Below, piece after piece: positions 37,191 to 43,679 of a stretch of 45,370 nt of DNA. The notes beneath the pieces were generated by a model, which ran no database searches, was not told the DNA's origin, and saw only the letters and a list, made by a program, of their open reading frames with translations. How positions within the stretch are numbered: position 1 is the first letter of the stretch; each line of letters starts with the position of its first letter. Source of the DNA: a virus. The stretch spans positions 1-45,370 of IMG/VR virus record IMGVR_UViG_3300035698_001839, one strand, 5' to 3'. The position numbers and the translations under genes were made by a program.

Positions 37191-37560
37191 ACGTAAGAGA
37201 AAGAGCAAGTGGGCATCCTACGGGGTGTCCCTTCCTGCGTCTACCACTTTTAACCTACCCGAGATCGAGATAATATACGACGCCTTACTATTCAGGCCGA
37301 GTGTGATCGGAAGGCTAGGTACCAAGTATGATCTACACCCTAGATTAAGGTACCGGTTACGAGAATTAGCCGACGCTCTTGAGCAGTATACCACGTATGA
37401 CATGCTGTTACCCTTCGATGATGAGGTATCTGGCGTCATACCATATGCACTTGAGCACTGTGAGTTCTTCACTCACAAGTTAGATGATGTGTTTCAAGCA
37501 CGATACTTGTGTGCCAAGCTGACGCTGGAGCACATTTATGGAGTTAGCATACCCGAATGA
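37171..37560 (+). CDS. Hypothetical basic protein
   Basis: The 129-residue product starts at ATG 37171, 20 bases inside the previous gene; no clear ribosome binding site is visible and the start is uncertain. A basic start (TKLTSKRKRKSKWASYG) is followed by a helical domain (RLRYRLRELADALEQYTTYD-like) and conserved-looking aromatic residues. Not recognised. Confidence 0.55.
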   Translation: MTKLTSKRKRKSKWASYGVSLPASTTFNLPEIEIIYDALLFRPSVIGRLGTKYDLHPRLRYRLRELADALEQYTTYDMLLPFDDEVSGVIPYALEHCEFFTHKLDDVFQARYLCAKLTLEHIYGVSIPE

Positions 37561-37751
37561 TCAAGGAACTAGAAGAACTGGCGCAACCTAAATCAAAGGC
37601 CATACCTTGTATCTTAGCTGAGGGTGATGTTGTAACGTCTAATGGACCTGTAGCTATGAAGATAGTAAAGTATGGCTCCACTGGTCGGGTTGCCGTTAAA
37701 GTAGTTGGAGACTTCAAAGTAGTGAGGAACCTTAAAGTAAGGAGAATATAA
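37557..37751 (+). CDS. Small beta-rich protein
   Basis: This 64-residue protein looks like a small beta barrel (EGDVVTSNGPVAMKIVKYGS, then GRVAVKVVGDFKVV). ATGA overlap upstream and TAATG downstream. Could be a KOW/SH3-like nucleic-acid binder; not certain. Confidence 0.55.
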   Translation: MIKELEELAQPKSKAIPCILAEGDVVTSNGPVAMKIVKYGSTGRVAVKVVGDFKVVRNLKVRRI

Positions 37752-37819
37752 TGTTGTATGTTGTAGAGTTATTAATACTAGCATGTGCCTTCTGGATATT
37801 CATGAAGGCGTTTGACTAG
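37751..37819 (+). CDS. 22-residue membrane peptide
   Basis: The peptide LYVVELLILACAFWIFMKAF spans one membrane. TAATG overlap with the upstream stop and TAGTG overlap with the polymerase GTG start support it as a real coupled gene. AAGGAG lies 8-9 bases upstream of its ATG. Function unknown. Confidence 0.5.
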   Translation: MLYVVELLILACAFWIFMKAFD

Positions 37820-39597
37820 TGGCACGTGTAGGGTACGACGTTGAGTGCTATAAGAACTACTTCCTCATCATGTCTCAAGATCATGAGACTGGTGAGTTCA
37901 GGGAGTGGCGCACACACAACGGTAAGAGACGAGGACTAAATCCCACAGAGTTCCTTGACATGGCTAAGGCCAGTACGATGATTGGCTTTAACAGTTTTGG
38001 GTATGACTATGCTATGTGTTGTGGGTACCTGTCCGGCTTGAGTAACATGGATCTGTACAGGCTAAGTCAGTACATGGTCAATGGTGATCAGTTAGTAGGC
38101 TGGAACATATGGAGAGAGCACCCACACATACGAAAGCATGAGTGGACTGACATCGATGTGATGCAAATTGCACCGGGAGTTGCGAGTCTCAAGATGTATG
38201 CTGGACGCATGGGGTTCAAGAAGTTGCAGGACTTACCGATTCACTGGGAGAATGAGATCAGTGAGGAGGAGCACGAGACACTGTTACCATATTGTAAGAA
38301 CGATGTTGAGGCAACCCTTGCTATCTATGACAAGGTGCGACCTCAAGTGAGCCTCAGGATGACCCTTAGTAAGCAATATAAAGTGAACCTACTAAGCAAA
38401 TCTGACCCCCAGATAGCGGAGGCTGTGTTGCAGCACGAGCTGAAGGGGGCTGGCTGTGAGATTGTGAAGGGTATACCTGTCGATGATAGCTACAGCTACA
38501 ATGCTCCAGACTATCTTAGCTTCGTAGCTCCAGAGATGCAGGAAGCTCTTGATTGTGCTGAGTCGTTACCATTCAAGCTCAGTTCTAAGCAGAAGTTCAA
38601 GATGCCTGCTGAGTTCAAGAAGCCTATCCTGTACAGAGGTGCCAAGTATAAGATGGGGATCGGTGGGCTACACTCACAAGAAGCCCATCGTTGTGTTATA
38701 GCTGGTGATGGTTTCAGACTGTGTGAGGTTGATGTTGCATCCTACTACCCTTGGATGATCATCAATGAGAAGTATGCACCTGTTCAATATGGTTCAGACT
38801 TCACTGATGTGTACACTGACATCGTTAAGGCACGTATGAGAGCTAAGGAGGCGGGTGACACTGTTACTGCTGACGCTCTGAAGATCGTTATCAACTCATC
38901 GTTCGGTAAGTTCGGTAACAAGTACAGCTCAATATTCTCACCATCGTTGTTGATACATACAACGTTGACAGGTCAGTTCCTTCTACTGAAGCTGATCGAG
39001 ATGATGGAGATGAACGGTATCAAGGTGGTATCAGCTAATACTGATGGCATAGTTTGTAAATATGCAGACGAGAGCCGCGCCAGTTTTGATCTTGTGATTA
39101 ACAACTGGCAAGTGCTTACAGACCTCATACTTGAAGAGACTGAGTATTCTGGACTCTATAACGAGAGTGTCAACAGCTACCTCGCAGTGAAGCCTGATGG
39201 TACTTACAAAGGCAAGGCAACATTTGCAGCATCAGGACTACAGAAGAACCCGCAAGCACCTATCATAGCTCATGCTGTGGCAGAGCACATAGCAGGACGT
39301 GCTCATTACATTTACAGTATAACTCAGTGTAAAGATATATCCCAGTTCTGTTACCTGAGACGTGTGACTGGTGGTTGCGAGTATGATCTGGAGGACGTTG
39401 GTAAAACTATACGATGGTACATAGGTGACGAGTTCCGTTTACCTTTCATGTATATCAAGTCAGGCAACAACGTTCCCGGTAGTATGAACGGGGTGTTAGC
39501 TAACCTGTTACCGGATGAGTTTCCCGGCAACGTTAACTACACACATTACATCAAGGAAGCTAAGGATCTCTTCGCTTCAATAGGAGTTACGTTATGA
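37819..39597 (+). CDS. DNA polymerase, family B (compact, with 3'-5' exonuclease)
   Basis: This 592-residue enzyme starts at GTG 37819 (TAGTG overlap). Exonuclease motifs: YDVEC (Asp7, Glu9), IGFNSFGYD (55-63), YCKND (158-162). Polymerase motifs: CEVDVASYYPWMI (about 302-314, motif A), KIVINSSFGKFGNK (about 355-368, motif B) and SANTDGIVC (about 405-413, motif C, with NTD in place of DTD). It is short for family B and near the size of phi29-type enzymes, but no terminal-protein gene is evident and an AEP primase is present, so protein priming is unlikely. Confidence 0.9.
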   Translation: MARVGYDVECYKNYFLIMSQDHETGEFREWRTHNGKRRGLNPTEFLDMAKASTMIGFNSFGYDYAMCCGYLSGLSNMDLYRLSQYMVNGDQLVGWNIWREHPHIRKHEWTDIDVMQIAPGVASLKMYAGRMGFKKLQDLPIHWENEISEEEHETLLPYCKNDVEATLAIYDKVRPQVSLRMTLSKQYKVNLLSKSDPQIAEAVLQHELKGAGCEIVKGIPVDDSYSYNAPDYLSFVAPEMQEALDCAESLPFKLSSKQKFKMPAEFKKPILYRGAKYKMGIGGLHSQEAHRCVIAGDGFRLCEVDVASYYPWMIINEKYAPVQYGSDFTDVYTDIVKARMRAKEAGDTVTADALKIVINSSFGKFGNKYSSIFSPSLLIHTTLTGQFLLLKLIEMMEMNGIKVVSANTDGIVCKYADESRASFDLVINNWQVLTDLILEETEYSGLYNESVNSYLAVKPDGTYKGKATFAASGLQKNPQAPIIAHAVAEHIAGRAHYIYSITQCKDISQFCYLRRVTGGCEYDLEDVGKTIRWYIGDEFRLPFMYIKSGNNVPGSMNGVLANLLPDEFPGNVNYTHYIKEAKDLFASIGVTL

Positions 39598-39833
39598 GTG
39601 GTTATGTTGTAAGACAGGGTGAGAACATTGACCCTACGTTGTTAGAATCAATCGGATTCGAGTCTCCTGCTTCAATAGAGGAGGTCAGTAAACTTTACTT
39701 CATTTGTGTACCGTTGATCGTGGCTGATAATAAGTTGGGGTTTGTACCGGTTGTTGCTAAGGAGTATTATTCTGAGAGTGATGCGGTTGAAGATCTTCGC
39801 TGGTTCATTCGCTGGTTCAATGGTGCAGAATGA
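39594..39833 (+). CDS. Hypothetical protein
   Basis: This 79-residue acidic protein (YVVRQGENIDPTLLESIGFE) follows the polymerase with ATGA overlap. It is an alpha/beta protein ending in FIRWFNGAE. Not recognised. Confidence 0.55.
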   Translation: MSGYVVRQGENIDPTLLESIGFESPASIEEVSKLYFICVPLIVADNKLGFVPVVAKEYYSESDAVEDLRWFIRWFNGAE

Positions 39834-40066
39834 ACACCTTTCTATTCTTAGTATCGTTCATTACCAGTGCGACTAATCCTCAAATTAGTAACGAAGATAT
39901 GTTGAAGCTGGCATGTGGTTTAGATGGTCAGATTCGTATAGCAAACTTAGAGCCTAATCCTAACCGCAAGATTACAGTAGGTTATCATGGTGATCAATAC
40001 ACGTTCTACACTGACTCACTGCAACGATTGTGTACTGTTTCAAGGGACATCGTGATTGTTCGATGA
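39830..40066 (+). CDS. Hypothetical protein
   Basis: This 78-residue protein begins with a short hydrophobic stretch (TFLFLVSFITSATNPQ), too short for a certain membrane span. ATGA overlaps on both sides. Not recognised. Confidence 0.5.
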   Translation: MNTFLFLVSFITSATNPQISNEDMLKLACGLDGQIRIANLEPNPNRKITVGYHGDQYTFYTDSLQRLCTVSRDIVIVR

Positions 40067-40320
40067 TGGCGTTCATGGAGGATATGATAGAGCACTACAG
40101 GGGTAATAACCAAGAAATAGATTGCTTTCTTCTTGGTAAATATGACTGGAAAGTGTTTGAGCATGAGGTTCACCAGTCTTTAGGGTCAGCGTTCTCTAAG
40201 GAGCAGGTCGAGTCCAACTGTTGTTTCATGGGTATCCCAGTTAGGGAGTCAACACAGGATGAGTTCGGATTTGCAGTGAGGCTTGTGAAGTCATGTCCGT
40301 GTTGTAAGAGGAATTACTAG
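40063..40320 (+). CDS. Hypothetical Cys-containing protein
   Basis: The 85-residue product starts at the ATGA overlap (MAFMEDMIEHYRGNNQEIDC after the first Met). It has a Cys pair in ESNCCFMG and a CPCC motif near the C-terminus, perhaps a zinc site. Not recognised. Confidence 0.5.
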   Translation: MMAFMEDMIEHYRGNNQEIDCFLLGKYDWKVFEHEVHQSLGSAFSKEQVESNCCFMGIPVRESTQDEFGFAVRLVKSCPCCKRNY

Positions 40321-40610
40321 TGGCTACCCCTGAAGGTAAAGTCCAAAAGTCTATCGTAGACTATGGAAAGAGTCAGGGGTTCTGGGTTCTGCGCTTTGAG
40401 GTAATGCAGATGTCAGGATTCCCTGACTTAATGTTTCTAGGATACGGTAAGGTGTTCTTTATAGAAGTTAAACGTAAATCATATCAGAAGGGTCCAACTG
40501 GATTACAGGCTAAACGTATAATGCAAATCAATAAGTACGGAGTGCCTGCTAAGTGGTTCGGAGACCTCTATGATGCAAAGGAGTTTATAGATGAGTTTAA
40601 GCCAGAATAA
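40320..40610 (+). CDS. VRR-NUC nuclease
   Basis: This 96-residue protein starts at GTG (TAGTG overlap). It is a minimal VRR-NUC domain of the PD-(D/E)XK fold: KVQKSIVDYGKSQG, SGFPDLMFL with Asp36, and FFIEVKRK with Glu49 and Lys51, then GLQAKRIMQINKYG. Such proteins occur beside SNF2 helicases in phages and are thought to act together on branched or replicating DNA. It overlaps the helicase start by 20 bases. Confidence 0.85.
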   Translation: MATPEGKVQKSIVDYGKSQGFWVLRFEVMQMSGFPDLMFLGYGKVFFIEVKRKSYQKGPTGLQAKRIMQINKYGVPAKWFGDLYDAKEFIDEFKPE

Positions 40611-42027
40611 TCTGCATGATTATCAGTGGACTGGCACAGATTTCCTTATAGATAACCCTCGATCAGCATTGTTCGCTGGTCTGGGGTTGGGTAAGACTGT
40701 TATGACACTGACCGCTCTGGCTGAGTTAATAGCTCTTGGAGAGGTGTGCAGGGTGCTGATAGTTGCACCGAAGCGTGTAGCACAATCTGTTTGGAAGCAG
40801 GAGGCTGCTGAGTGGGAGCATTGCCGTCAGTTGAGGGTTTATACTGGCGTGGGATCTCCGCAGCTTAGACAGCAGCAGGTTCTCAAGTCACTGACCAAAG
40901 ATCATGGTATCTGTACCATCAATCCCGAGAACTTAGAATGGTTGTGCTTGATGCTGACCGAGAGGAAGATCGCTTGGCCGTTTGATTGCATAGTCTTTGA
41001 CGAGTTCTCCCTGTTCAAACACAGTGGTTCCAAGCGATTCAAGATAATGGAACGCATCTGCTGTGATCGAATAGCACATGAAGCAACGGGCACTCGACTT
41101 ATCAAGTCACGAGTTAATCGTATCATAGGTCTCACTGCTACACCGGCAGCTAGTGGACTGGAGAACCTGTTCTCTCAGATCAAACTACTTGACTCTGGTG
41201 AGCGACTGGGACGTAAGGTAACACACTTCCGTAACAAGTACATGAAGAACGTGGCTCCACCCGGTGTCAAGTTTCAGAAGTGGACTGCTATGGAGGATGC
41301 TGATGAGTGGGTGTATAATTCCATCGCAGATATAGTCAGGGTGTTTCGTCCCGAGGATCACTTGACTATGCCGGATCTTATCCAGAACGATATCCTCGTT
41401 GACATACCGGATAAGACTCGTAAGATAATGAGGCAATTAGAACATGAGTTCTTGGTCGAGCTTAACGACGAACCTGTTATTGCAACAAACGCCGGAGCGC
41501 TGGCAAATAAGCTGCTACAATTCAGCAACGGGGCAGTGTATGTCGGTGATCCATCGGAGCCTGACTATGAGAAGAAGTGGGAGCCTGCACATTCCGCTAA
41601 GCTGGAGGCATTGGCCGAGCTTGATGAAACCTGTGACTATCCGTTACTTATTACTTATTGGTTCCAATCAGATCTCGCTCGTATAAAGAAGAAGTTCCCA
41701 CACTTTGAAGTGCTTGACAAAGCCGGTAAGATGATCCCCAAGTGGAACAACGGTGAAGTCAGACGCATGTTGGTGCATCCAGCATCAGCAGGACACGGCT
41801 TGAATCTCCAGTACGGAGGTAATACGCTTATCATGTACTCTATGTTCTGGAGTCTTGAGTTATACCAACAGTTGATAGGACGTATCTTTCGTCAAGGTCA
41901 GACACGTGGCGTTACTATCAATCGTATAGTTGTTAGGAATAGTGTAGAGCAGCGTGTTGCTGCAAGCCTGAAGGAGCGTGCTCGTGTTCAGGATAACCTA
42001 TTAGATTACTTGGCAGAATTGAAATGA
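40591..42027 (+). CDS. SNF2-type DNA helicase/translocase
   Basis: This 478-residue superfamily 2 protein shows Walker A GLGLGKT (30-36), VLIVAPKRVAQSVW (motif Ia), CIVFDEFSLFKH (motif II with DEF in place of DEAH), IGLTATPAASGLENLF (motif III), AGHGLNLQYG (motif V) and IGRIFRQGQTRG (motif VI). The family remodels or translocates on DNA with ATP. It pairs with the VRR-NUC gene just upstream. AGGAG lies upstream of the ATG. Confidence 0.9.
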   Translation: MSLSQNNLHDYQWTGTDFLIDNPRSALFAGLGLGKTVMTLTALAELIALGEVCRVLIVAPKRVAQSVWKQEAAEWEHCRQLRVYTGVGSPQLRQQQVLKSLTKDHGICTINPENLEWLCLMLTERKIAWPFDCIVFDEFSLFKHSGSKRFKIMERICCDRIAHEATGTRLIKSRVNRIIGLTATPAASGLENLFSQIKLLDSGERLGRKVTHFRNKYMKNVAPPGVKFQKWTAMEDADEWVYNSIADIVRVFRPEDHLTMPDLIQNDILVDIPDKTRKIMRQLEHEFLVELNDEPVIATNAGALANKLLQFSNGAVYVGDPSEPDYEKKWEPAHSAKLEALAELDETCDYPLLITYWFQSDLARIKKKFPHFEVLDKAGKMIPKWNNGEVRRMLVHPASAGHGLNLQYGGNTLIMYSMFWSLELYQQLIGRIFRQGQTRGVTINRIVVRNSVEQRVAASLKERARVQDNLLDYLAELK

Positions 42028-42161
42028 ATGAGTGGAGGGATGTATATGAAGTATTTAACTTGAATAAGTTCTGTAGTAAACACGGATTGACACAGGGTTG
42101 CATGTCGCAAGTTCACCTTAGTCATCGTAAACATCACAAACAATGGAGAAAAGCACAATGA
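42024..42161 (+). CDS. 45-residue NUMOD hybrid mini-protein
   Basis: The peptide starts EWRDVYEV, like the first residues of NUMOD4, and moves directly to FNLNKFCSKHGLTQGCMSQV and HHKQWRKAQ, a NUMOD1-like module. It has no nuclease. ATGA overlaps at both ends. The end WRKA and the DNA TGGAGAAAAGCA are shared with the 28590 mini-gene, so both come from the same type of precursor. Confidence 0.6.
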   Translation: MNEWRDVYEVFNLNKFCSKHGLTQGCMSQVHLSHRKHHKQWRKAQ

Positions 42162-42730
42162 ATAATGAATACACAGCACCAGATGAGTTTCTCGGTTGGC
42201 CTAAGACACCACGTGCAAAGGGCAATGCTATAATCATCACTGAGAAGTTGGATGGTACTAATGCTTGCGTCAGTATCTTTGACGGTAAGATTGCTGCGGT
42301 TCAGTCACGCAATCGATTGATCACACCTGATGATGACAACTTCGGCTTTGCCACATGGTGTCACCGTAACGCAGAGGAGGTTGTGAAACTTGGGGATGGG
42401 CGTCACTTCGGTGAGTGGTGCGGCCCCGGAATCCAGAAGAACCCACATCAGCTCGAAGAGAAACAGTTCTTTATATTCAATACGTTACGACCTGCTGATA
42501 CTCTGCCCGAGTGCATTAGCCAAGTGCAGGAGTTGTACAAGGGTCCGTACAGTGACGAGGAAGTAGCTCGTGCGTTTGATGATCTATGGATCGCTGCTGG
42601 TGCAAAGCACTACATACCAGAAGGAATCATCATCTACTATCACCTGTCAAAGACTCGCATGAAGATGACCTATGCGAACAACGATGGCAAGTGGAAGAAT
42701 GCTGACGGTAGTGGTATTCCTCTTGGGTGA
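42158..42730 (+). CDS. Minimal RNA/DNA ligase (RNA_ligase family)
   Basis: This 190-residue nucleotidyltransferase starts at the ATGA overlap. Motif I is TEKLDGTNA with Lys30 as the AMP-accepting residue, motif III FGEWCGPG (84-91), motif IV PEGIIIYY (154-161) and motif V RMKMTY (167-172). It has only the adenylation core and no clear C-terminal domain, unlike T4 Rnl2. It may repair tRNA or RNA breaks made by host defence, or seal nicks. Confidence 0.8.
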   Translation: MNNEYTAPDEFLGWPKTPRAKGNAIIITEKLDGTNACVSIFDGKIAAVQSRNRLITPDDDNFGFATWCHRNAEEVVKLGDGRHFGEWCGPGIQKNPHQLEEKQFFIFNTLRPADTLPECISQVQELYKGPYSDEEVARAFDDLWIAAGAKHYIPEGIIIYYHLSKTRMKMTYANNDGKWKNADGSGIPLG

Positions 42731-42731
42731 G

Positions 42732-43136
42732 ATGGCTGACATGTATGACCTTGGCTATGAGGCTGAGGACTATCATGGTTACATGGAAGACCCCTTTGAT
42801 TTAGACGAGTGGATCAGAGCCAAGCAACGTAAATCACTCGGTAACCTTTTAACTACGGATTCTAAAATGAAGACTAAACACTGGGCAAATCGATTACCAG
42901 ATGGAACCTATCAACGTATAGGAGGTGGTAGCACTGGAGTACCACTCAATGAAGCACGCCTGTTCAATGGATCGGGTCCGGCCAAGAACAGTGCTAATCG
43001 ATACTGGAACAATAGTGTAGGTAGTTGGAGCGCTACCAAGATCAAGCTGGCAGACGTGAAGCAGGTCGAGGTAGTGGTGATGACTCGTGAGGATTATGAG
43101 GATCTATGCGATGATGCAGGCAGGCCATGTAAATGA
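42732..43136 (+). CDS. Hypothetical protein
   Basis: The 134-residue product starts at ATG 42732, one base after the ligase stop. The N-terminal third is acidic and aromatic (DMYDLGYEAEDYHGYMEDPF); residues 48-105 are basic and Asn/Gly-rich (KTKHWANRLPDGTYQRIGGG). The final part is a beta-alpha segment (KQVEVVVMTREDYEDLC). Not recognised. Confidence 0.55.
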   Translation: MADMYDLGYEAEDYHGYMEDPFDLDEWIRAKQRKSLGNLLTTDSKMKTKHWANRLPDGTYQRIGGGSTGVPLNEARLFNGSGPAKNSANRYWNNSVGSWSATKIKLADVKQVEVVVMTREDYEDLCDDAGRPCK

Positions 43137-43387
43137 GTAAGTTCAAGATCGGTGATACAGTATGGATCTGGAGTAAGAAGCGGGGCATTATAACGGACAT
43201 TGACGCTAGTGGTAATTTATGGGTAGCGTTTACATCGGATGGTGGTAATGAAGTTCAGTATTGCTATGGTGCTGGTGAGCTGACACATGATCGTGACATG
43301 ATGAAAGGATTAGATGTGTACTCACCACCTTATAATCCTGATGGTGGAACTGGTTGGAACAATCACTACGTGGATGGTTGTCGCTAA
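43133..43387 (+). CDS. Small beta-barrel-like protein, last of rightward operon
   Basis: This 84-residue protein has an SH3/KOW-like start (FKIGDTVWIWSKKRGIITDI) and a Gly/Tyr-rich end. ATGA overlap with the upstream gene. A hairpin follows its stop. Function unknown. Confidence 0.55.
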   Translation: MSKFKIGDTVWIWSKKRGIITDIDASGNLWVAFTSDGGNEVQYCYGAGELTHDRDMMKGLDVYSPPYNPDGGTGWNNHYVDGCR

Positions 43388-43416
43388 CCTTTCTTTTATA
43401 GTTCCGTTAAGAAAGG
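43388..43416 (+). terminator. Weak hairpin after the rightward operon
   Basis: Arms CCTTTCTT and AAGAAAGG (8 bp) enclose a 13-base loop right after the last plus-strand stop. No T-run follows on the plus strand, so termination would need help. Confidence 0.35.
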
Positions 43417-43424
43417 ATAGGCGT

Positions 43425-43455
43425 AAAAAAGGGGTACATGTTACACATGTACCCC
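43425..43455 (-). terminator. Rho-independent terminator of the right-edge minus-strand genes
   Basis: GGGGTACATGT and ACATGTACCCC form a perfect 11-bp stem with a 3-base loop (43431-43455). On the minus strand it is followed by six T residues (43430-43425). It therefore terminates transcripts from 45370-43524; on the plus strand it could also slow read-through from the rightward operon. Confidence 0.85.
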
Positions 43456-43523
43456 TAACGTGTGCAAATAATCCATTTTATTACACATGATCTCTTCGGA
43501 TCGTGCGAGAATGGATCACCTCT

Positions 43524-43667
43524 CTAGCTATGGTTGTGTTGCTTCTTACGATTCGTAATCATCTTAACCGCATGTTGATGGCCTGCAAAGGGGTTCTCCC
43601 TAGCAAACTTCTCGTGAGCTTCCCGCTTTTGGCGGTGTCTCCTCTGATTCGGTGTTTCTCCAGCCAT
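43524..43667 (-). CDS. 47-residue basic protein
   Basis: The frame has AGGAG nine bases before its ATG and lies between the tail-type gene and the terminator. The product is strongly basic and His-rich (PNQRRHRQKREAHEKFAREN ... NRKKQHNHS). It is likely a nucleic-acid or virion-associated small protein; not recognised. Confidence 0.6.
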   Translation of the reverse strand: MAGETPNQRRHRQKREAHEKFARENPFAGHQHAVKMITNRKKQHNHS

Positions 43668-43679
43668 CGTTAACTACTC

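Noticed and set aside
42143-42157. Upstream ATG for the ligase gene
   Set aside because: It lies inside the mini-gene and would add only five residues; the ATG at 42158 forms the usual ATGA overlap.
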